Shown: piece by piece, positions 20,055 to 30,800 of the stretch
Numbering within the stretch: the stretch's first letter is position 1
Layout: each line of letters opens with the position of its first letter
Assembly (NCBI GenBank): GCA_958295665.1
Contig: OY282558.1
Span: 35,857,045-35,921,044 of the forward strand
Source: Tipula vernalis
Taxonomy: Eukaryota; Arthropoda; Insecta; Diptera; Tipulidae
Direction of reading: 5' to 3'
Length of the DNA stretch: 64,000 bases
Translations under genes and position numbers: made by a program
The notes under the pieces: model-generated
Seen by the model: the letters and a program-made list of their open reading frames with translations, nothing else
Databases searched by the model: none
Told to the model about the DNA's origin: nothing

Positions 20055-21385
20055 TTATAACCATCACTTTTTTCGCTTCGATACATTTTCGATAGAATAA
20101 CTGTATTCCTTTGTTAAAAATATAAAATTTTAAAACAATTTAGTTGTAAGGTACCGTTACTCTGTCGAAAATACATCGAAGCGAAAAAAGTGATGGTTAT
20201 AACATGTCAGCCCTGGTCTTTTGGCATCCGCCCGCCTTGAATTTCACTTTGTGGTACGCAGTTTAGCTAGCGAAATGGTGGTTTTCGTATTAGAATACCG
20301 ATGTCTCTATGTTATCTCTACACATTTTTCACTTAAATTTTTATCTTTCCGGACGATAAATGTGAAGATACAGTCTAGTAGTACCGTAGTACGCTGTTAA
20401 AGTGAAATTAAATTTGCACTGGTCTCCAAAAATAGGAAGATAAATCTGACGTGAAAAATTTGTTAAAATTTTATATTAGATAATTTCAATTTGGAATTTA
20501 AAAACAAAATTAAAATTGAATGTAATATAGGCAGTTGAAAAACAAGAAACTCAAATCATGAAATGTCAAAATTTATTTTCTCATTTATCGTCTGGGGCTC
20601 TATTCTCGAATTCCGTAACCATTTCCCAAATAAATGCAAAGTTCAATAAATAACATTTCCATTAAAAAATTTTTTAAAGATAAATGCACTAGCATTTCAA
20701 ATTATATTTGTTAACATTTTGTCACTTCGTGTGGATGGGACACAAATTCATCGGTTGTTTCCTTTGATGTCTGTCGTTTAACGCCTATTTGTCGAACAAA
20801 AGCAAATAAAAATATTCAATTACATTCGTCATGCGAAAACCATCCACACGACGTTTATATTCGCTAAATGCGCACATAAGTGTACATTTCACATCTCGTG
20901 TGGCTTAACTACGTTTTCGTATGTGGGAAATTTTTTTCACCTTCTAAACGAAGTCGAGTCGAAAAATAAAAACAAGAAAAAAATAATAATAAAAAGACAC
21001 CATTTTGATTTCTTAATTCGTGCACGAATCTTCGATTTTTGTGTGGCAATAAAACTTTGTTATTTTGTTTTTATAAAATTCAGAAAATAATACAAGAAAA
21101 ACATATAAACATAAGTTAGTAAATGATTTTTTTTTGACGTTTCTGACTCGGTTTCAACCTAGTTTCGACTCGACTACGATTTGACTCTGCAGTATAAACG
21201 CTAAAAAAGATAACTACAAGATGATCCAAAGTTAACTAAAAGATGACTCGACGCTGAGCATAAACGTACTCATACATGCTAATACGAAAAGCACCATTTC
21301 ACTTACTAAACTGTGCCCTTCTCGCTTGTGTCATTTTTACATGAGAAATTGCATTTCACTTCAGCAGCGTACCGGCCTTAAATTT

Positions 21386-22012
21386 TGACGTTTCATCATT
21401 TGAGCTTTTTGTTTTTCAACCCAATAGGCTGTTTATCCTTCCAGTGGCCTTATTCTGGCTATTCCCTGAGAATTGGGAATTACTTCTCTACTCCCGTAGA
21501 AACAATAAAAATAAAAATAATTCTATTTACGATATGTAAATAATTCTAATTATCACAGGACGTTGGGTTCGTAAAAGCGTATCGATTTCGAATCGCAAAA
21601 CCGTTTCATAAAAGATGTTTTGTACGAACAATAAACATCATTTCCGTAACGTAAACGAATCGCTTTGTTTAGAGGGTTCTGTTTAATACATACATATCTC
21701 TTAAAACTCTCCAAATAAATTGAAAAATATTTGGAGAGCTGTCAATTTGAATTCTTAAAGTTTTTCGAGATATATTTTTGGCGGTTGACAAATAAATAAA
21801 AACAATTTTAGGAGTTTTGATTTAAATACGTTTATTTTTATAAATTACATAAATATTGTGGCTCTAGAACATGCGTAGAACAACACACCCTTTCTATTAA
21901 AAAAAAAAAAAAAATCACTGGCAAATAATAACGTTGGTACATCGTTGAGTACAAACTAGAAAATTCATACATTCCGATTTTTTTATGTTGGCAAGCTTCT
22001 AGTACAAACGTG
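21386..22012. other. Spacer with dispersed-repeat fragment, no gene
   Basis: The stretch around 21595-21685 (cgtaaacgaatcgctttgtt) matches 3785-3845 and marks a dispersed repeat. A short frame at 21838-22041 has no recognisable product. Confidence 0.45.
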
Positions 22013-22231
22013 CTGGAGATGTACATTAACAGAGCATTCACAATGCAAAAAATTTTTACCTTTTACTTACAGGTTTGTATGAATTTCCAACATAACAAAT
22101 ACAAATTTTTGTTTGTTATGTTGGAAATTCATACAAACCCCCAGTTCATACAAAGATTTTTGCATTGTGAATGCTCTGTAAGTCGGAATTACTATTCGCT
22201 TAATTGAGGCCGAGTTTATGTACATCTCCAG
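22013..22231. mobile_element. Palindromic MITE, 219 bp
   Basis: CTGGAGATGTACAT at 22013-22026 is matched inverted at 22218-22231. agagcattcacaatgcaaaa is matched inverted near 22160-22178. The centre (about 22073-22138) is a further hairpin whose arms share tttgtatgaatttccaacat. The whole unit folds on itself and lies directly against the Tigger remnant. Confidence 0.78.
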
Positions 22232-22261
22232 ATAGTTTTTTTTTTTTTCAAAATATGTAAC

Positions 22262-23664
22262 AGAATATTTTTGGCGCGATACTAAAAGAAAAGCAAGAAT
22301 TATCCAAGAAAATAGTTACGTTTCAGATCAGGTATTTAATGCGGATGAGACAAGTATGTTCTAAAAAAAAAAATGCCTAAAAGAATTTATTTGTCGAAAT
22401 CTGAGAGGTTCGCCAGTAGATTTAAAGCTGCGGAGGATCTTGTGACTTTAGTTTTTGTAGTCACGCGTTGGGGTATCATTTGTTAAAACCGTTTTTTTTT
22501 TATTAACAGAGCCAAACGCCGCGTGCGATGAAAGGAGTTAACATCGCCAATCTGGCAGATCATCGGAAGGCTAACAAAAAAGCGTGGATGACGTGTTCTG
22601 TTTCGAACGAAAAAATCTGAAGTTTAAGGTTCTCCTTTTACTAGATAATATTCTAGGTCATCCAATAAATTTAAAATATACAAATGTAAAGATTGAGTTT
22701 TTACCGACTAATACTACCTCAATGATTCAACCTCAATATCAAGGCATAATTTCTAAGCTCAAGGCCTACTATATTCGACGAACCTCCTTCCTTTACTTAC
22801 TGCACCGGAAGCATGTAAAAAATATTTAATGTTATACGAAGCTTCTGCCGTTGTGGAAATAAAACACACAATTTAAACACCTTTTGGTAAATTATTTGGC
22901 CGGAAGCGGAAGATGAAAGGAATACAGTTTCGTTGAAGGGCAAGGATGCGGTGAGCTTCATATTCCCGAAATTTAAGAGTTGTTTGAAGATAAGGAAATT
23001 CCAGAGGAAGAGCTTTTAGACATGGTTACGTGGTGGTCGATGACATTGAAGTAGTTAATGACGGTAGCGATGACGCAGTAGAAGAGTTTACCGCCAACGT
23101 AGTTTTTTCAAGGGTTTCTTCTGGGTGGTTTGGCGTCTATTGAAGGGGGACCAAAGTTGAGTAGATTATTCTACCAGCTCCGTAACCTTCCAGTGGGGTG
23201 CGCATCACGTGTGCTGTCCTGGTCTTGTCATTAGGCAGTTGCGTGATGGGTACAATTCTGTAAGGGCGTCTAACCTGTTCACAATTCGCAAGTGTACGTG
23301 CTGCCTCCTCGTGGTAACCACTGGTAATTAAGGCCATTTGGCACATTTTTGGCCATTTGGCACAGGCTAAAGTACGGCGCTAAACGAGAAAACCTTGACA
23401 AAAAACCCTAATCTAATGTGGAACAGCATATGCCGATGGATGAATGGCTGAAGAAGATTGAGCCAAAGCAAATAAATGTTAATTTCGGACTTCATAATAA
23501 CAACCCAAATGAAAAATGTCTGCAGTAAGGAAGCAGAAAATTCAGCCAGCATGTCAATTCGTGAAGAAATCCTTGTGACAAGTGGTGATATAATCGATAA
23601 TGGGATTTCTATTAGTGATTCTGATAGTGATATTGTTCAAGAAGGTATAAAAAACGAATCTTAG
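22262..23664 (+). pseudogene. Tigger/pogo-type DDE transposase remnant
   Basis: Fragments in several plus-strand frames follow the order of a Tigger/jerky-like transposase: FNADETSMF then KKMPKRIYLSKSE (about 22335-22400), KAAEDLVTL, MKGVN then KANKKAWMT (about 22530-22590), LKFKVLLLLDN (22616-22650), and KIEFLPTNTTSMIQP (22692-22735) with FKAYY-like KLKAYYIRRTS after it. The first catalytic aspartate (NADET) and the second (LLLLDN) are visible. The third acidic position (usually in MDQG) reads as QYQG. A late acidic stretch lies at 23030-23095 and possibly 23550-23664. Stops and frameshifts are many, so it is dead. An unrelated GC-richer segment interrupts it at about 23120-23350. Confidence 0.8.
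23120..23360 (-). other. GC-richer insert in the Tigger remnant, unidentified
   Basis: A 240-bp segment, less AT-rich than its surroundings, with an open minus-strand frame (23137-23346; includes TSGYHEEAARTLANCEQVRR and THVM-like stretches). I do not recognise the product. On its right edge the 14-bp ggccatttggcaca occurs twice, 19 bp apart (about 23331-23363). It may be a piece of another retroelement. Confidence 0.35.
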
Positions 23665-24871
23665 ACTTTGGAACCTCTGATGAAGGATAAAGACTTATGT
23701 ATTTTATTTGTTATTTTATGTTACATTGTTGATTTAATTTAATTTTTCTTTTGTTATTTTTGTTGAAAAACTTCAAAATCGTATTTCTTTGAATTTATGA
23801 AAAAAAAACTGGCTTTACATAATATTCAGTGGAACCAATCTTCACTTTTCCTTTGAATCATTGCCTTGATTTATACGGTTCTCACGAACCTATCTGCGAT
23901 TTTACTGTTTGAACCTATCCTCAATTTTTATATGAATTGCCTATTTCGTTTTACGCTATTTTAATTTACCGTTTTTCGTGGGACTTACCTAACGTGTAAA
24001 TCGAGGTGTATATTATTAGGTTCTCAAGTCAAATTCATTCAACCTTGATCGTTATTTAGAATGCTCCAAAGTCGAACGGTAGTAAGTTGAGGAATATCTG
24101 TATTTGAAATCATGATATCCGACGACAGGTCGAAGTTTGATGTAAATTGGAGAAATATCTTCGCATAGTTTTAATTTACCTGACGTTGAGAACTGTAGCA
24201 ATTGTTGTTAAATCCTGTCTTAGTGTGTAAATTGAAGGGCTTTTGTTTTAAGATTTAATCATATAGGTATTAATAAGACTAGCTTGGATGGGATTAATAG
24301 AGGAGAAACAAGTTAGTTGGAAGGATAATTTATTCTGCTTTCTTTTACGAATTTTCAAAATCACTTTAACAATTAATACTTTTTAACATTTTTGCCTTTC
24401 CTTTAAACAGATAGGTACAAGTATTCTACTTACCAAATTAGTTTTAATAAGATAGTTGCGTTTAAATATGAGCCTATAAGTTAAAATATGGGAGGCACCA
24501 CCAAGGAGGCACCACAAAATTTTATTTAATTTCCTTTAAGTAGTACCATACGGCGGTCAGCTGATGTTCACATTACAAATTAAATCGGAATTAAAAATTA
24601 TGCTCATATTCTCAAATTTTCTTATGAATATAATTTTATTAATATAATTTTCTTATCAATATACTCGTAATAATTAAAAATATTTTTTTTTTATGTACAT
24701 ATTTTTATATTGATTTCCTTGAATTTAAAGGATTTTCCGCCTTTAATTTATAAAAATCTTTTTTTTATATTATTATTATGTAGTTTATTTATTTAAATGT
24801 ATCAGTTTATTACAATTTAGATGTAAAATCAAATTTTATGTGTCTGTATTAATGTTAATTTAAAATGACAA
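23665..24871. other. Region downstream of dorsal, no gene recognised
   Basis: AT-rich; includes the presumed 3' UTR of dorsal isoform A at its right side. No open frame of note. Confidence 0.45.
24784..24789 (-). terminator. Candidate poly(A) signal of dorsal isoform A
   Basis: AATAAA on the minus strand about 83 bp after the isoform A stop codon. It is in very AT-rich DNA, so other signals are possible. Confidence 0.45.
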
Positions 24872-27800
24872 CTATTTTCGTGGCGTGTCTATTCTGTATT
24901 GATTTAAATCTCCTATTCCTCTAATTGTTTCGGTAGTTAAACGATTAAAACTATCGGTCATGTTTTCTTGTTCTTGCTCCACACGTGTTTGATCATTTAT
25001 TAAAGGTGTTTGGCCCTCGAATTGTGTATTTGTTAGGATACCATTTAGTTCGGTTGAATTAAAGTTTGGTAAATTTTGTAATGTACTTAAAAGTAATTGA
25101 CTACTTGTAAAGCTATCACTTATATTCATACTATCGTTGGTTTCATTATGATTATTTGTTGGATGAGCGTTCGCACTTGCAGCGTGATTTGTTGTAGTTA
25201 AATTATTTTGATGTTGATTTAAGTTTTCAAAATTGTAGGGTAACAGGGAATTATTTAAACCTAATTGTCTTGTTGGATATTGATGGATGTTATATGTAGT
25301 GTGATTTGTTGTTATATTCCAGTTTATACCAGGTTGCGGCAGTTCACCGTTTTCGTTTAGTTCATCAAAATTATACGTACGGTAATTTGGATTTTGCTGC
25401 TGTTGTTGTTGCATTTGCAAATTTAATGATTGATTTTGTAATGGGGTATAAGGAGGTGATCCAAAATTATTATGAGATGGTGTTAATGGTGTTCCTGGAG
25501 ATATCGGTTGTGGTGATGGACTTTCTTGCTGTCCTCGATATATGGGTGTCAAATGATAGGGAGATCTATCTCTGGGTTCCTGTTTGATCGATGGGTCATT
25601 TAAAAATCCTCCGCTAGTTTTTGGTAAAGCTACCATTGAAGAAGACTCCGCCACTGTAAAAATATATTGAAATAAATTTAATAAATCAATCATGTAAAAT
25701 TATGTTAAAAGATTAGAGATTATAAAAGAAATGCATTGTTAAAAAAAAACAAAAACGAAACATATTACGTAAAATCACACAGTGTAAGTACATTAAAACT
25801 AGCCAAACAAATAAAACAGTGCTCTAAAGCCTAACATACCAAAAAAAAAAAAAACACAACAGCGATTTATACCGAACCTTTAGAGAAATCTACTTACAAA
25901 TATCTCTATACGTTATATGTTTGTCAGCAGATAAAATAACTTTTTTTTTTAAATTAAAATAATTGAAAGATATTTATAGTTTTTCAATTTTAATTAACTT
26001 ATTATTATCATTTTCTTTTTGTAAAATTGATTTTTGAACATTCAACATTTAATACATTCTCAGTTATTTTAAAAAAATAAAATTTCGTTTGTTTTACAAA
26101 TAATTTCCCAATTAATTTTAATAATTATATTATATAACAAACAAGAAAAATAATTGAAAAATATGTACGCCATTTTATTTTTTGTTGTGTGAGAAAATAA
26201 AGGAAATATAATATATTCTATATAATGGTTATGAATGAATATGATCCAAACCGATTTTTTTTAAGGTTTTTTCTTTTTTTTTTTTTTTTGTAAAACAATA
26301 AATAATTAACAACGATTAGTTTAATTCGTTTAAAAAGTTTTCTGAAAATTTTAAATTTATAAAATTTTTATATTTTTCAGTCAAAAATATTTTCGTTTAT
26401 CCAATTTTTTTTTGTCGATGCACAATGATCGACAGTTTCAAATATAATAATTATGGTCAAAAAATGATTTTCTTATAAATGTACATTTTTTTGGCCATTT
26501 CCAAAATAGAAAATAATTATTTTTAAGTTTTTTAAAAACTTTAAAAATCATTAAAAAATTAATAATAATGTAAAAATATTTTTTGGGTTTTCAGAATCCA
26601 TGGTATTATTATTAAATATGGAAAAGGATTTGTTTAATAATCACAATGGGAGGGACGAACTTGTCCAAACCTTGACTAAACATTGCACAAACAATTTCCT
26701 TTTGTTCCATGTTTTCAATAATACGAAGGATCAAAATTTTAATCTCATTTGACTAGAATACTATAAGTTTTTTTTTCGTATAAAATTTGTAAATTTTATA
26801 ATTATTCAAATTTTCGAAGACAAAATTACAAGTTTTATTAAATTTTTTTTTTTTTTTTTTTAAAAATAGTATCAAATTGCTTATTATAATATTTTCGTTA
26901 TTTTATAAAATACGTTTATTTTTACAAATTTAAAAACTATAAAATATTTAATATTTAATTTATCTAATAATATAAATTCTATTTATTTAAATCTATTAAT
27001 ATTTATTAAATATATTAATTAATCTCTCTTTTCCCGCGAAAACTCGGAATAGTCAAACTCTGCGCAAGGAAAAGAAAATGCATTTCCCCCAAGAGTATCA
27101 GAAAAAAAAAAAATTGAATACAGACATATGTATTACAATTATGCCAATTCGCGGTCGTTTCTAAATTTATTATAATAATAGCTATGTTCTTTTGTAAATC
27201 GGATTAGATTTAAAAATTTTCGATGATCTATTTCAAAAGAGCAACTTGGACTAGTTCTAGATTAAAAAAAGCATTACACGATTTAAATCTTTAAAAAGGT
27301 GAATTAAATTCGTTTTTTCTAATTTTGCTTTAGAATGGGAATATGGAAATGAAGAAGTGATGAAACATTCAATTCAACGCCAGACTATACCTACTTGATT
27401 TAAAAAGGCTTTTCTTTTATCAAACTTCAAAATTAGAAAAAATCTTGTATGCAACACGTTAGGAAATGTCATTTTATGTAACTTGTATGCTCGTTTCCTA
27501 CTCGTTACAAAAATTAGGCATTCCTTAACTGGTTACATAAAAGCTGTATTGCTGTAACTTGGCAAATAAAACCAAAAAAATATAGATTCAGAAAAGACTT
27601 TGCTACCTTGATGGTTTGGGAAATAATAAATCCAAAACTGAGCCAAGGCAATAGATCATAATTAAATTCAAATCCGAATGACAATCATACCTATTATGTA
27701 ACAATTTAAAACAATCAAATGATCGTACATAATCGGACAAAACAAACAGATTCCCGAATAAATCCGAGATAATATTACAAGTATGTAAATTTAAAATGGA

Positions 27801-30800
27801 ATCAGAATCAGAAAGTGAAATCACTTTTACCAAAACAAAATTTCATTGTTCACAAAGCAATATATTTGTGACCGCAAGAAAACATGAATGAATGAATGAA
27901 ATATAAAGATATCGTGTGTATTAAAAGAACCCAGCCACCATCAATAAAAATAAATCGTGATCAAAAATATTGTTTAAATAATAAAAAATATGGATAAAGA
28001 CACTTACTAGGTTCTTGTCTTTGCTGTTTAGCTTTTTGCTGTTCACTTAAGGATTTATGATCTGAGTATCTTTTAATCGGTTTTTGACGAAGGTTATCTA
28101 TAAAAATAATGTTTTTGGTATTTGATTATTACATTGTTGTCAAAAAAAAAAAAAAATAAATAAATATGTTTATAAATTAATGTAATGAAATCGAAAGGTT
28201 AAATTTGGTTAAAATAAAGGTTTTTACTTAACATTTCGATTAAAAAAAAAAAAAATCTAATCAAAAATTATAATTTGACTAAAATTAATAAAAATTTCTC
28301 GTTCGATTAAATATTGTTAGTGAGCCTTTTAGCAACTTCAGCTGGTGTTAAAATTTCACCAGCTTCGACAGGTGCATAATAACACGATGTTTCATCAAAT
28401 TCACTGACGGTAGCATGTGGTGGTACTGATGTATATAGAGCATAATGTTCCGCCTCTGTTAAATCAACTGAAGGATCTAATTGCACCCCATATTGTCCTT
28501 CACATAAATTCTTTAAGCTTTGTGCATCGGCAATGGCTATCAGTTCCATATTACCATCTTGTAAAGGAAGATCAGCTAATTGTAAAGCACTTACGGTTCT
28601 TCTATCATTTGGATGCAATAAACGGGATCCAGAATTATTTTCATGTAACGATAAATGGGTTCCACTTTCACTTCTTTCTGGTATTGAATTTGTGCTGTCA
28701 CCCTTAAGAGGAATGTGGATTATGTTGGGTGTTAAATGTGGTCGTTTTCCGGAAACACTGCTTACACTACGACCAACCGGTTTAATTTTTGACTTTTCAT
28801 TATTTTCTTTACTATTGCTATTCTCATTACTACTACTACTATCTTTATTACTATTTGGAAATGTTCTTAACGATGAAAATGAACCACGTGAAAGATTTGA
28901 ATTTGTATTAAAATTAGCTAAAGATGGTTCACGTGATCCTAACGGGGTTGTCTTGATACTTAGATTATTACTATTTGTTCCACTTATATCGCTTTTACTT
29001 TTCTTTCTTGAAAATAATTTTGAGAAGAATCCTGGCTTTTTCTGTTTTGGTAGAGTATTACTATTGCTATTTGGCTTTGGTGGTAGCTTTTTATTTGGTG
29101 AGTCTGGTGTCTTCATTATAATGATTGGCTGGGAGATCGGCCGTATTCTATCACATTTTGTTGAAGTTCTACGTGATAACTCTGTAATATTTGTTTCTAT
29201 GATAATGTTGTTATCGCCTAAAATTGGCATTTGTTTTTTGATACGTTTCGGTGGCAATGGCGGTAATTTCTCATCATTCTCATTCTCATCATTGTTTTTC
29301 TCACGTTTTAAAGAAGCAACGTCTATTATTGGCCCCATTGGATTCAATATAATTTGATTGTCAACAATATCATATGTGGTATTGTAATTATTATTTTCAT
29401 TAATCATCAGAGGATTCATTTCGGATGGTAAAGTTTGTGATTGTTGTTGCAAATTCTCATTAATAATTGATACTGGATTTTTAAATGCTCTTTGTAAACT
29501 TGTATAAGTAGCTGCATCATCAAAAGACTCATCTACATCCATTTTAGTTAATTGGTTTTGGTTTGAATTAATATTTATATTTGTATCTATATTATTCATA
29601 TCATTGAGATCTTGCCGTAATATTTGATGTTCAGTATAAATTTCATCTAATTCAGCCACTTGTTCCAATAGTTCGGTTAGAGTTTTATCCTCGTCCGAAG
29701 TTGTATTTGGTTCAAACGAATCAGTTGTATCACTGATGGTATTACTGAATTGTGTTGAATTTAGCCAATCGTTAGTTTTATCCATAGCCGATTCATTCGT
29801 TGGCTGTGAATTGGCGAATACAATCTCTTCAGCTGTCGAGGTAACATTATGCTCTTGTTCGGGAATAATACCTTTTTCATTTTCGGTTGGTGTATCAAGT
29901 ATGATTACTTCGTTGTTTTGATGATTTTCTTTTATATTTGTACTACCAAATATTAAAGCATCTTCAGATAATATATTACGGAATAAATTACCCTTTTCTT
30001 CAAGACTACGTCGCATAGATAAAAATGTACGCCTACCTGGACAAGGAATATAGTCAAATTGGAGTGGCTCACTGCATACATCGTCCGATGGTCGTTTTAG
30101 TTGAACGTTAACCTTAAAAAAGAAAATAAAAACGTGAAAATTTGACTTTAAATACATTTAATTAATTTTTTTACTTACAGAAACTGTTTGATCTATATTT
30201 AAATTGTGATAAGCTGGTACTTTGAATGATATAGCAACCTGTTTATGCACATTTGTGTGATTAAAATCACCGTATGCTTCCCATGTAATCAACTGATCAT
30301 TATAATCAACTTCATAAAACCTAACTTTAATATCCTCTTTGGCGACTTTTTCACATAGTAAAATGATTTCACGGCCACCCCGAACATCTGCTGAACAATC
30401 GCTCATTTTACTTATAACTAATTCACTAGTACCTTTTTTGTCATAAATTGGATTTGATATTACTGGTGGTAAAGGTACACTAAAACGTGGTTGATGTTCA
30501 CCACCAATAAACACTTGAAAACATAATCGTACGGCATTTAGATCTATACTCGCTGGTTGATTACGATGTGAGAATCCAGCTAAAAATAGATTTATTTATA
30601 AACCATATTAGACATATTGGTCACCAAAACGATTGTATACGTGTAAAAAAGTTTAAAAACCACAGAGAAAATTTAAAATAAATAAAAATATAATAGTGAC
30701 TCACTTCGAAATGGATCAACACGTATTTCTTCTCTTAATCTTAAAGCATCCTCAATATCGCGTTTTTTAACACACTGTATTCCTAAATTACTAAACGTTA

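Larger units (their letters stand above)
19036..20214. mobile_element. MITE family with taaccatcact arms, split by a later insertion
   Basis: The left end (ctggggtgatatgttc, then ttataac) and the right end (gtgatggttataacatgtca, then gccctgg) form one inverted-repeat element once the insert at 19063-20054 is set aside. The arm just right of the insert (ccatcacttttttcgcttcg at 20061-20080, atacattttcga) is matched inverted at 20163-20200. The same arm core, TAACCATCACT then TTTTCG, forms the palindrome at 43675-44053, so both are copies of one family. Confidence 0.65.
18354..21385. repeat. Outer inverted repeat enclosing a nested repeat stack
   Basis: The left arm from 18354 (ggtcggtacgctgttgaagt, then atttctcat, a spacer and acaagcg) is matched inverted at about 21318-21385 (cgcttgtg, atgagaaatt, acttcagcagcgtaccgg). 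A further partial copy (gtacgctgttaaagtgaaat) lies at 20391-20410. Inner arm parts (ggcgggcgcatgcc at 18437-18450) are matched inverted at 20223-20240. The 3 kb between consists of further inverted-repeat elements and no gene. Confidence 0.65.

Noticed and set aside
28533..29357. 274-codon open frame on the plus strand inside the dorsal isoform B exon
   Set aside because: It is antisense to the long coding exon; its Leu/Phe-rich translation mirrors the Asn/Ser/Lys codons of dorsal. No family resemblance.
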